Source: Nocardiopsis sp. FR4
GTDB lineage: Bacteria; Actinomycetota; Actinomycetes; Streptosporangiales; Streptosporangiaceae
Length of the DNA stretch: 64,000 bases
Direction of reading: 5' to 3'
Assembly: GCF_009830945.1 (NCBI RefSeq)
Contig: NZ_VWVV01000025.1
Coordinates: forward strand, 1-64,000
Made by a program: the position numbers and the translations under genes. The notes under the pieces were generated by a model. The model did no database searches. It saw nothing but the letters and a program-made list of their open reading frames with translations, and was not told where the DNA came from. Position 1 is the stretch's first letter; every line of letters starts with the position of its first letter. Positions 1-7,276 of this stretch are shown one piece after another.

Positions 1-361
1 CGCGGGAGGAGCGTCGGCGGCGTCCGGCGGTGGCCGAGTGGCGTCCGCTCGGGGAGGTGAGCAGGGACTTGAAGGGGTCCAGGACACGGCTGATAACGGC
101 AGCGCTAAACTGGCGCATGCTGGCAATTCCTTGCGTTAAAGGGTGGAAGTTGCTGGCCACGACCCCGGGCGGTTGCAACCGTCGCGGGGTCATTCGTGGT
201 TTTGGGAAGAAGCGTAGGGCATTTCGAGTGGTGGTGGCGCCGTTACTGTGAGGTAGTGCGGAAAAAGTTCTTGATGGGCGCGTCCGCCCAGTTCAGGGGT
301 GCGGGAAGAATATTTCCCACCAAAAACACAAAAGCCTCTAGCCGGGCGTAGGACGCGAAAA
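1..361. other. Left-edge region without a recognisable gene
   Basis: No open frame here has the codon bias expected of this genome or a recognisable motif. The segment from about 100 to 340 is less GC-rich than the genes around it, as intergenic DNA usually is. It may hold the 5' control region of a gene outside the window. Confidence 0.5.
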
Positions 362-390
362 GGCCCCCGTTCCGGGGCGGAACGAGGGCC
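362..390 (-). terminator. Hairpin terminator after the DUF397 gene
   Basis: The arms GGCCCCCGTTCC and GGAACGAGGGCC pair at 11 of 12 positions around a GGGGC loop. On the minus strand the hairpin is followed by a short T-run (TTTT). It lies just past the stop of the DUF397 gene, so it fits an intrinsic terminator for that minus-strand operon. Confidence 0.7.
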
Positions 391-405
391 GTGGTGCGGA
401 GCGGG

Positions 406-588
406 TCAGCGGTCGCTCTTCACCGAGGAGAGGAAGCCGGACCAGGCGGAGCCGCCGAAGGCGAGGTGGCCGTGGTCGCGGTGCCGGGTGTCGCGGACCA
501 GGGTGCGCTCGGGGCCCTCGGCCACCTCCACGCAGTCCTGGTGTGAGCCCCCGCTGTAGCTGCTCTTGTGCCACTGGACGTCACTCAT
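406..588 (-). CDS. DUF397 domain-containing protein
   Basis: A 60-residue protein with the DUF397 signature: an N-terminal W-x-KSSYSGG-x-x-DCVEVA stretch, then a VRDTRHRDHG segment and a C-terminal W-x-x-F-L. The start at 588 is preferred over an in-frame ATG 15 bases upstream because it gives an ATGAGTGA overlap with the stop of the XRE gene, which suggests translational coupling. DUF397 proteins are small actinobacterial proteins commonly encoded beside XRE/DUF5753 regulators, and some pairs influence development and antibiotic production. Inference: it is the cognate partner of the regulator upstream. Its molecular activity is not known from sequence. Confidence 0.85.
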   Translation of the reverse strand: MSDVQWHKSSYSGGSHQDCVEVAEGPERTLVRDTRHRDHGHLAFGGSAWSGFLSSVKSDR

Positions 589-1390
589 GGCCAAATCCCT
601 CAATCGTCTCTTCGACCAGGCGCAGCGACCGGCTCGGTGGCATCGCCGCCGCCTGTAGGCGATGGAACCTCAGTTTGAACTCTCCCACGGCGTCGGGATC
701 GTGGACGAACTGGCCCTTGTAGGCCGACTCCGCGTAGACGAGCTCCCGCTCCGGCGGGGGGTCGAGGATTTTAAAGGGTCCGACCAGACCGGGATGCCGC
801 GGTTCCTCCGTGATCTGCAAGGTTATCCGCTCCCTCTTCGCGAGAGCGTGGACGTGCTCCAGCTGCTCGCGCATGACCGGGCCCCGGTCGATGGGCTCGG
901 TGAGGACCGCGCGGCCGATCACCACCATCATCACCGGGGTGTCCGCGCTCTGGAAGCGCTCGCCGCGCGCGATGCGCTCGCCCACGCTCGCCTCGGTCTT
1001 GGCGGTCGGCTCCCACGGAGTGACCGCGCGCATGACCGCGGTGGCGTAGGCCTCCGTCTGGAGCAGTGAGGGGACCAGGAAGGGGTGGAACTCCAGGATG
1101 GAGGCGGCCTTCTTCTCCAGCTCCTCCATCTGGCCCAGCCAGGGGACCTTGCCCTCCTTGACGAGGTCGTCCCACAGCCGGGTGAGTTCGTCGCCGGTTT
1201 CCAGGGCCTCGTCCAGTGAGGCCAGGACGTCACGGGCCGGGGTGGTCCGGCCGCGTTCGAGGTTGGACACCGCCGTGCCCTTCACTCCCAGGGCCCGGCC
1301 CAGCGTCTCCTGGGTCATGCCCGTGGCCTCGCGCCGCTGCTGGAGGACGCTGCCCCAGCGCTCCTTGATCTCGGTGCTCACCTTCGCCAT
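581..1390 (-). CDS. XRE-family regulator with DUF5753 domain
   Basis: A 269-residue predicted DNA-binding regulator. The N-terminal helix-turn-helix (about residues 12-70) contains RREATGMTQETLGRALGV and a recognition-helix-like AVSNLERGR. The rest matches the DUF5753 sensor-like domain that usually follows this HTH in actinobacteria, including FHPFLVPSLLQTEAYA and the late LVYAESAYKGQFVHDP. I chose the ATG opening MAKVSTEIKERWG; upstream in-frame ATGs would add a 19-residue tail unlike the family. It overlaps the DUF397 gene by 8 bp and is divergent from the HATPase gene, the usual three-gene WhiJ-like arrangement. The ligand and targets cannot be read from the sequence. Confidence 0.88.
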   Translation of the reverse strand: MAKVSTEIKERWGSVLQQRREATGMTQETLGRALGVKGTAVSNLERGRTTPARDVLASLDEALETGDELTRLWDDLVKEGKVPWLGQMEELEKKAASILEFHPFLVPSLLQTEAYATAVMRAVTPWEPTAKTEASVGERIARGERFQSADTPVMMVVIGRAVLTEPIDRGPVMREQLEHVHALAKRERITLQITEEPRHPGLVGPFKILDPPPERELVYAESAYKGQFVHDPDAVGEFKLRFHRLQAAAMPPSRSLRLVEETIEGFGHE

Positions 1391-1579
1391 GCCTGATATT
1401 CGCATACCAGAAACGGGCAAAAGGGTACTACCATTCTTTTCTTTCATGCGTGGAGTTTCGCGGGAACTCCATTCGCACTAATGGACTTTCGCCAAAACTC
1501 CACTGGAGGAGGCCAAGTCCCCGGCCCTCGGCCACGCTGGTCCGTGACGGAGAAACCCAGGTCAAGGGGCGGGGAAGCG

Positions 1580-2083
1580 ATGGATGGCGGTCGTGGTGCG
1601 GCGCGGTGGGCGGAACTGCCGAGGAGGATTCCGTCCCGGATTCCGGGCGTCCGGATGGTGAGTTGGGGTTCCATGCCGGAACAGGTGGCCTCGGCGCGGC
1701 TGTGGTGCTGGAACGGCAGCAGGCTCGACTACGCCCGGGCCCACCCCCTCATGGCCGTCGCCTCCGAGCTGCACACCAACGCCCTGCGGCACAGCGCCTC
1801 GGGCGGTCTCTGCGGCCGGGTCCGGATGGAGATGGAGGCCTACCGAGGGGTGTTCTGGCTGGCGGTGACCGACGACGGCGCCCTGCCGGGGAGGCCGACC
1901 ACCGCCCCGGAGGTGGGCGCCGGGTTGGGTCTGCGCCTGGTCGACCGTCTGGCCGACGCGTGGGGCTGGTTCGGCGGCGGGGGAGGCCCGCTCACGGTGT
2001 GGGCGGTGGTGGACCCCCGCGGAGGCGCGGTCCCGGAGCCCGTTCGGAGGGCGGCCGTCCCGGAGCAACGGGTGGCCGGATAG
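1580..2083 (+). CDS. Anti-sigma-factor-like HATPase domain protein
   Basis: A 167-residue stand-alone GHKL ATPase of the RsbW/SpoIIAB-like type. The N-box is ELHTNALRHS, followed by a TDDGALPGRP G1-like motif and a GLGLRLVDRL G2 motif. No sensor, membrane or dimerisation domain is present. The ATG at 1580 is preceded by GGGGAAG and removes a long arginine-rich upstream extension. Such proteins are single-domain kinases that may act as anti-sigma factors, and they are often found divergent from XRE/DUF5753-DUF397 pairs, as here. Inference: a regulatory partner of that pair. No sigma or anti-anti-sigma gene lies nearby. Confidence 0.8.
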   Translation: MDGGRGAARWAELPRRIPSRIPGVRMVSWGSMPEQVASARLWCWNGSRLDYARAHPLMAVASELHTNALRHSASGGLCGRVRMEMEAYRGVFWLAVTDDGALPGRPTTAPEVGAGLGLRLVDRLADAWGWFGGGGGPLTVWAVVDPRGGAVPEPVRRAAVPEQRVAG

Positions 2084-2231
2084 CGGGGAAATCCCGGAGG
2101 AGCGGAGGGCGGGCCGTGGGGAGGGCGGCCCGCCCCACGCGTGTCCACATCCGGACAGGAAAGGTGCTTCGGCCCAGGTCAGCGGGGTCCTCTTTTTCCG
2201 GTCGTCACCGGATCTCGCTATCGTCGGAGGT

Positions 2232-2249
2232 GGTAATCGTGTGATTACC
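2232..2249. promoter_or_regulatory. Perfect inverted repeat upstream of the WXG100-like operon
   Basis: GGTAATC and GATTACC are separated by GTGT, about 60 bp before the first gene of the operon. A TATCGT hexamer just upstream could be a -10 element. The repeat could be an operator or an mRNA leader hairpin. Confidence 0.45.
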
Positions 2250-2311
2250 TTCCCCGATTCCCCCTTCTGGGCTCTTCTCCCAGGTCAGCGCAGTGAGGCA
2301 GGTGATGCGTC

Positions 2312-2617
2312 ATGGCATCCAACACAGCGGGTGTGAACCCCGAGGAGGCCCACGCCGGTGGTGTGGCGGCCGAACAGGCCGCTGCCCTCTTGAAAGACCT
2401 TCCAGTGGAGTTCGACGAAGCCGTCCAGGCGGTCCAGAGCGCGATGAACCCCGACCCCGGCGTGAAGGGCTGGAACGCCTTCGCTGACGCCCATGTGGAG
2501 CACATGGAGGAGGTCAAGCGCCACGCTGACACCATCGCTGGAAACATCCAGGGTGGCGCCGGAGAAGGCGCGCGAACGGATATGGAGTCGTCCGAGCTCT
2601 TCCCGCCCAACATCTGA
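2312..2617 (+). CDS. Small WXG100-like protein (putative ESX-associated)
   Basis: A 101-residue acidic, helical, cysteine-free protein without a signal peptide. The length, the Ala/Glu-rich helices and a central GW-x-x-F (KGWNAFADAHVEHMEEVKRH) resemble WXG100-superfamily proteins that are secreted by, or chaperone, type VII substrates. It is the first gene of a three-gene set and sits 37 bp before the 818-residue protein, which has its own helical WXG100-like N-terminus. Inference: the two may form a heterodimer. I do not recognise an exact family, and no EccC/EccD secretion genes are in the window. Confidence 0.55.
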   Translation: MASNTAGVNPEEAHAGGVAAEQAAALLKDLPVEFDEAVQAVQSAMNPDPGVKGWNAFADAHVEHMEEVKRHADTIAGNIQGGAGEGARTDMESSELFPPNI

Positions 2618-2654
2618 TACCGGTTTTCCAATCCCCCGTCCCGTGGAAGGCAAT

Positions 2655-5111
2655 ATGTCCAGGCTCAGCTATACCGAGTGTGAGATCGACACAGGTGCTC
2701 TCATAGGACACAAGGAGGCTTTCCAAGAGCTCCACGCCAAGATCAGCGGTCGGTCCGGAGAGTTCGGCACTATCGCCCAGCCGGTTTCTGTGCACTTCGA
2801 GGGCCTGGTCGGTGAAGGCCTGAAGACTGTCGCCACTCAAAACCAGGAAGCGTGGAGCAGCGCCATGATGGCGTGTATCCACGCCTACGGCGTGGTCCAG
2901 AAGGTCATCGAGGACGTCAAGTGGTACGAGGACGAGATCGAGGCCATCAAACTGGCCCTGACGGTCGCTCTGGGGTCCATGCCCTCCACCGGTGACGATG
3001 ATGACGACGCAAGTCTCCAGGCGGCCATCGTCGAAGAGCACAACGGACAGGCCCGGGAGGCGTGGCAGAAGCTCGAAACCAAGTGTGAGGACACCGAAGA
3101 ACAACTCCGGGAGGGTCCCACTCCGGGGAACATCCAAGAGCTGATCGCAGCAGGTTATATCGGTGGTGACATCGCCTACTACACCACCGGGGACGTCGAT
3201 TACTTCTACTACGAAGAGTCTGACGCCATCACTATGGCGAACTTCTTCAAAACCGCAGCAGAGGGCTACGAGGGTTCCCTGGACGCCCTCGACAGCCAGG
3301 TTGCCCTCTTGAACGCGCTGGTTCTCAGGGCCCTCACCGCACAGCAGAAAGGCGAAGAGCTAAGTGACAATGAAATAGAGTTCCTCGAGGCTCTTTTCGC
3401 CGAACTGCAGATAGAGGAGAACCAGGTCGGCCAGCTGAACGGAGAATCGACGCCTCAGGATTTCCTCACCTTCATCGAGACCCTCAATAACAGTGAGCAT
3501 ATTGATGGTCAGACCAAGGGGGACATCAACCGCAACCTGGCGAACACCATGTTGTTCCTCTCCGACGAGGACCTCGGCGGCGGTATGGAGAAACTTCCCC
3601 AGGACGTTCGGGACCTGATGGAAATCCCTGACTTCCCTGGCGTCAACAGTCTCAACCATGACTCGGACCTCCCTGGCTTCATGGATGACTACAGCGACTG
3701 GGGTGTTCCGTTCGCGACGTTGAGCACATTTCTTGACAGTGCCGGCCCGGGAGTCCAGGGAGGGACGGAGTTCTCGACCACGCTCATGGGTGCGGTCGCC
3801 GCGACTCTCGAAATCCCCTACTTCGCTGGCGAGCCCAGTGACGAGCACTTCCAGACCATCATTGAGGTCGCCTCGCGCAACGAGGAGGCGAACCACATCA
3901 TCATCACCGGTGAGGACTTCGAGGGGAACGCCTTCCAGCACCATGAGAGCCACGGGGACCTCACCCCGGAAAAGATCCTGGAAACCTTCTACACCCATAG
4001 CTGGGAGGACGGTGGAGCCGCGGTCGGCGGAATCACCGACTGGATCTCCTCGTACAAGGAACACGGTACAGACGAAGAGCAGGATCACGCGGGGTTTGCC
4101 GCACATGCCCTCATTGAGATCCTCACCGCTGAGGACGATGAGGGGAACAACGTTTTCCGAGACACCGGAAACAAGGGGGGTGGTGATTACGAACTTGCTG
4201 TAACCGAGATCAACCCCGCACTGGCGGAGAGCCTCGCTTCGGTTTACCTCTCCTATCTCGATGATTTTTCCATCGACACTAGTGATAGTGGATATGAGGA
4301 GGTGGGTGGTGATCGCGAAGACCTCTACCTCTTCCATGAGAATGGCGACAAAGCGCTTTTGCTGCCCAATGAAATGAGGCAGGACTTCCTTCAGCTCCTT
4401 GTTGCCAACGAGGAGCTGTCCCCGAACATTATTGCGGCTACCGAATCTCAAGAGCGTAGGATAATTGAGGCGTTCCTGACTCACCCCAATGTGGGAGACC
4501 GGGTCGGAGGGGAGGCCGCTGCAGATCTCAGGACTATGCTAGATAATGCCCTCATTCAGGAGTATGTTGACCGCAAGCAAACCATTGATGAAGCGCGGAA
4601 CTCCGCTAACAACCAATGGCAGACCGGATACAACGTGTTTACAGCGGTGGCAACGGGTCTTGGAGGGGGTTACTCCAACCCGGTCGGCATCGGAGCAGAG
4701 GTCATTATCAAGATACTCGAGCAGCCCATGAAAGACTATGTCGGTGATCTGGTGAATGAGAATATCCAATTCGATTACATCGAGGATCTCGAGCAGAGGT
4801 TCATGGAGTCCGATGCGGAGATTCGCAATCATGCGAACCTTCAGTTGCTCGATGTCATGGTTGGCATGGAACTGATTGACATGGAGACTTTGGAAGAGGA
4901 GGGGGTCCTCATTCAGGAGGAGGACGGTACCATGCGTCTTCCTGCCACGACTGCGGATTGGAGTACGGGGGCCAGCGGGTACATGTCCGCTGTGGAAAAG
5001 ATTATTGCGAGCACTTCCTTCGAGAATGACGGGCGTGTTGATGCCTATGTTCGGGACTTCATGGAGTTCTATGGTCCGGACCTGTATCGGGAAAGAATGG
5101 AAGAGGACTGA
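2655..5111 (+). CDS. Large WXG100-like N-terminal protein, 818 aa, unknown function
   Basis: The ATG at 2655 follows GGAAGG. Residues 1-110 look helical and WXG100/LXG-like (GEFGTIAQPVSVHFEGLVGE, then NQEAWSSAMMACIHAYGVV). The remainder is acidic and mostly helical, with no signal peptide or transmembrane span. There is a glycine-rich hydrophobic patch near residues 670-690. No recognisable nuclease, ADP-ribosyltransferase or deaminase domain sits at the C-terminus, so it should not be called a toxin. Near residue 769 a WSTGASGYMSAV motif recurs in the next gene's C-terminus. GC content is visibly lower than in neighbours, with many A/T third positions, which suggests acquisition. Inference: substrate or scaffold of a type VII-like system. 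Confidence 0.6.
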   Translation: MSRLSYTECEIDTGALIGHKEAFQELHAKISGRSGEFGTIAQPVSVHFEGLVGEGLKTVATQNQEAWSSAMMACIHAYGVVQKVIEDVKWYEDEIEAIKLALTVALGSMPSTGDDDDDASLQAAIVEEHNGQAREAWQKLETKCEDTEEQLREGPTPGNIQELIAAGYIGGDIAYYTTGDVDYFYYEESDAITMANFFKTAAEGYEGSLDALDSQVALLNALVLRALTAQQKGEELSDNEIEFLEALFAELQIEENQVGQLNGESTPQDFLTFIETLNNSEHIDGQTKGDINRNLANTMLFLSDEDLGGGMEKLPQDVRDLMEIPDFPGVNSLNHDSDLPGFMDDYSDWGVPFATLSTFLDSAGPGVQGGTEFSTTLMGAVAATLEIPYFAGEPSDEHFQTIIEVASRNEEANHIIITGEDFEGNAFQHHESHGDLTPEKILETFYTHSWEDGGAAVGGITDWISSYKEHGTDEEQDHAGFAAHALIEILTAEDDEGNNVFRDTGNKGGGDYELAVTEINPALAESLASVYLSYLDDFSIDTSDSGYEEVGGDREDLYLFHENGDKALLLPNEMRQDFLQLLVANEELSPNIIAATESQERRIIEAFLTHPNVGDRVGGEAAADLRTMLDNALIQEYVDRKQTIDEARNSANNQWQTGYNVFTAVATGLGGGYSNPVGIGAEVIIKILEQPMKDYVGDLVNENIQFDYIEDLEQRFMESDAEIRNHANLQLLDVMVGMELIDMETLEEEGVLIQEEDGTMRLPATTADWSTGASGYMSAVEKIIASTSFENDGRVDAYVRDFMEFYGPDLYRERMEED

Positions 5112-5113
5112 GG

Positions 5114-6316
5114 ATGGGACTGGAACTCCAGAACTCCTCCCAAAGCTGCAGGACACGGGTGGGGAGTGGAGTGCGCAGGGTTGGCCTCACCGTGTTTCTC
5201 GCGATGCTTTTGGGAACGGGGTGTGCTGCATCTGGCGAGGTCGTGGCCGTTCCGGACGTTGTTGACGAGGCCCGGGGGCCGCTCACGGCGGCTGAGATGG
5301 CGGCGGTCGAGGAGTTCCTGGCCGATGACTCCCGCGGGCCCGCGACGGAATTGCTGTCCACCCGCTTCGGAGTGCTGGCGCTGTTCGAGGACGGAGCGGC
5401 TTCGTTCGGCGTGGACCCGGTGGCGGAAGCGTGGCGCTATGAGGCCTCCGGCCCGGTTCACAGTGCTTCAGTGTCGTGGGACGGAGAGACCGTGATGCTT
5501 CGGCACGAGGCCGATATGGGACCCGTGTCCCGCCAACGGACCGCGAAATTGGACGCGGGCAGCGGCTCGGTGGTTGATTCCCATGACACCTGGGGTGAGG
5601 CACCCTCCGAAGGCCTCCTACTGCGTGATGTGTGGGTGACAGCAGATTCTGAGGGAGTTGTGGCCGCTCATCCCTTCAGCGATGACGGAGTGGCCTGGGA
5701 ACGCGACCTGTCCGAAGGATGCCCCGCCGGCGGGGTCGACGACGTCAACCTTGAGCCCAACGAGACACAGTTGTTCGTCTCCTACGTCTGTAGGGATGAC
5801 GGATCGGCCCATGTGGAAGGGATATCGGCGGTTTCGGGGACGGTTTCCTGGGACTACGCCTGGGAGGACGCCTCTGCGCCGCGTATCCACGTGTTGCACG
5901 AGCACACGGTTCCGGCAGGACCAGATGACCCCATTGAGCGGATGCTCGACGAGGGACTGAGTGGAGGCTTCCTCTTCTTCGCCTCTGGTGATCCGGGTTC
6001 GGAACCGCTTCATCCCGAACCCTGGCGGAGCGCCCCTGGAATCGCCGACTACGTGGACGTGCCTCGTCAGGACCTTCGCTCGGCGCCCGAGGAGATCGTC
6101 GTCTACTCCTCCACACCCGGTGCCTTGTATGAGCGTCTGGTCGTGCAGGTGGCCCGGTGGCTGGCCGAGGACGACGGAGCCCCCTTCGCCAAGGACGACA
6201 TCGACGACTCGTTGCTGATCGACGGTGAACTCGTGCAGAACCCCCACCAGTGGACTACGGGGAAGTCAGGCTACGTTTCGGCCCTGACCGAGGAACTGGA
6301 GGGCTCCTTCCCGTAG
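5114..6316 (+). CDS. Lipoprotein sharing a C-terminal motif with the 818-aa protein
   Basis: A 400-residue predicted lipoprotein. A basic N-terminus is followed by a hydrophobic stretch and the lipobox LGTGC, with the lipidated Cys at about residue 37. The exported part is acidic and beta-rich, with segments such as VSWDGETVMLRHEAD and GISAVSGTVSWDYAW that resemble WD/PQQ-like propeller strands. The ATG lies 2 bp after the upstream stop, so translation is probably coupled. Residues about 380-391 (WTTGKSGYVSAL) match WSTGASGYMSAV of the upstream protein, which argues that the two act together. Function unknown; a cell-surface partner is the simplest reading. Confidence 0.7.
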   Translation: MGLELQNSSQSCRTRVGSGVRRVGLTVFLAMLLGTGCAASGEVVAVPDVVDEARGPLTAAEMAAVEEFLADDSRGPATELLSTRFGVLALFEDGAASFGVDPVAEAWRYEASGPVHSASVSWDGETVMLRHEADMGPVSRQRTAKLDAGSGSVVDSHDTWGEAPSEGLLLRDVWVTADSEGVVAAHPFSDDGVAWERDLSEGCPAGGVDDVNLEPNETQLFVSYVCRDDGSAHVEGISAVSGTVSWDYAWEDASAPRIHVLHEHTVPAGPDDPIERMLDEGLSGGFLFFASGDPGSEPLHPEPWRSAPGIADYVDVPRQDLRSAPEEIVVYSSTPGALYERLVVQVARWLAEDDGAPFAKDDIDDSLLIDGELVQNPHQWTTGKSGYVSALTEELEGSFP

Positions 6317-6323
6317 CGGGACG

Positions 6324-6366
6324 GCGGGGGCGCGCTCCGTCCCCTCCGACCGGTGCGCGCCCCCGC
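6324..6366. terminator. Terminator between convergent genes
   Basis: Perfect 12-bp arms GCGGGGGCGCGC (6324-6335) and GCGCGCCCCCGC (6355-6366) enclose a 19-nt loop. It lies between the end of the lipoprotein gene (+) and the end of the nucleosidase gene (-), so it could serve both. Confidence 0.7.
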
Positions 6367-6372
6367 CCGCTC

Positions 6373-7263
6373 TCATCCCTCGGGGGCGAACAGGTCCAGG
6401 AACTCGCAGGCGAAGGCCGCCGCGTGGGCGGCGGCGACCGGCTGCCAGCGGTCGTCGGACGCCTCGGTCTTGCCGCTGAGCAGGTCCGAGATCCCCCGGA
6501 CCACCAGCGAGTGGGCGCCCGAGGTCAGGTAGGCGCTGCGCAGGAAGCCGTAGCCCTCCATCTCCACCGCCACCGCGTCCCCGCAGTACTGGCGCAGCCG
6601 CTCGGCGGTGAGCGCCTCCTTGTCCGCGACGACCTTGTTCCCGGCGGCCACCGGCTTGACGAAGGCCCGGGGCGGCTCGGTCACAGGCGGGGTCAGGATC
6701 CGCTTCGTCCACTCCTGACGGAAGACCACGTCCATGGCCCGCTGCACCGCCGCGTGCGACGGTGCGGCCGTCTTGGCCCGGGACCGGAAGCCCTCGGCGT
6801 CCTCCTTGCCCGTCTCGTAGTCGTAGACGGCGTCGGCCACCACCACGTCGCCGAGCCGCACGTCCTTGACACCTCCGGCCACCCCGACGAACAGCACGAC
6901 CTCGGGGGAGAAGGCCGTGCGCGCCCGCTCCAGGGACACGCCCGCGTCCACTTGGCCCGGACCGACCTGGACCAGGGCGACCCGGCGGGAGCGCAGGGAC
7001 CCCTTCAGTTCGCCGATCCGGTACAGGGTGCCGTCCTCGGTGCGTTCCTCGAAGGGCTCGGACAGGTGCGCGGCCACGGCCGCGTACTCGCTGGCGATCG
7101 CCGTGACCACCACCGCGTCCGCGGCGGGGGCGGACGACGGCCGTCCCCGTGTCCCGGCGGACGGGTCGGTGATGCAGACGCGCTGGTCGAAGGTCGCGTC
7201 GTTCACACCCACGTTGTGGCCCCGGATACTGCCCGGCTGGAACGTCTGGTGGTACTTGCTCAC
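6373..7263 (-). CDS. PNP/MTAN-type nucleosidase with N-terminal signalling-like motif
   Basis: A 296-residue cytoplasmic protein. Residues about 45-295 form a nucleoside phosphorylase/MTA-SAH-nucleosidase fold. Visible motifs are TAIASEYAAV with a likely catalytic Glu (~59), FVGVAGG then LGDVVVAD, VEMEGYGF (~234, ribose-binding Glu) and RGISDLL (~260, catalytic Asp), so the active site looks intact. The GTG at 7263 has GGAGG five bases upstream; another GTG at 7275 would add four residues. Residues 4-28 repeat the C-terminal motif of the upstream membrane protein (GSIRGxNVGVNxxTFDQR). PNP-fold nucleosidases are known effectors in bacterial defence, some of them degrading ATP. Inference: effector of the operon rather than a salvage enzyme. 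Confidence 0.82.
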   Translation of the reverse strand: MSKYHQTFQPGSIRGHNVGVNDATFDQRVCITDPSAGTRGRPSSAPAADAVVVTAIASEYAAVAAHLSEPFEERTEDGTLYRIGELKGSLRSRRVALVQVGPGQVDAGVSLERARTAFSPEVVLFVGVAGGVKDVRLGDVVVADAVYDYETGKEDAEGFRSRAKTAAPSHAAVQRAMDVVFRQEWTKRILTPPVTEPPRAFVKPVAAGNKVVADKEALTAERLRQYCGDAVAVEMEGYGFLRSAYLTSGAHSLVVRGISDLLSGKTEASDDRWQPVAAAHAAAFACEFLDLFAPEG

Positions 7264-7276
7264 ACGTGCCTCCACG

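Noticed and set aside
30-251. 73-codon frame at the left edge
   Set aside because: No SD, atypical composition, no recognisable motif.
662-1069. Plus-strand frame containing a run of histidines
   Set aside because: Antisense to the XRE regulator; the run comes from its Met/Val codons.
2655-5111. Calling the 818-aa protein a polymorphic toxin
   Set aside because: No pretoxin motif, no recognisable toxin domain at the C-terminus, and no small immunity gene follows; the next gene is a lipoprotein.
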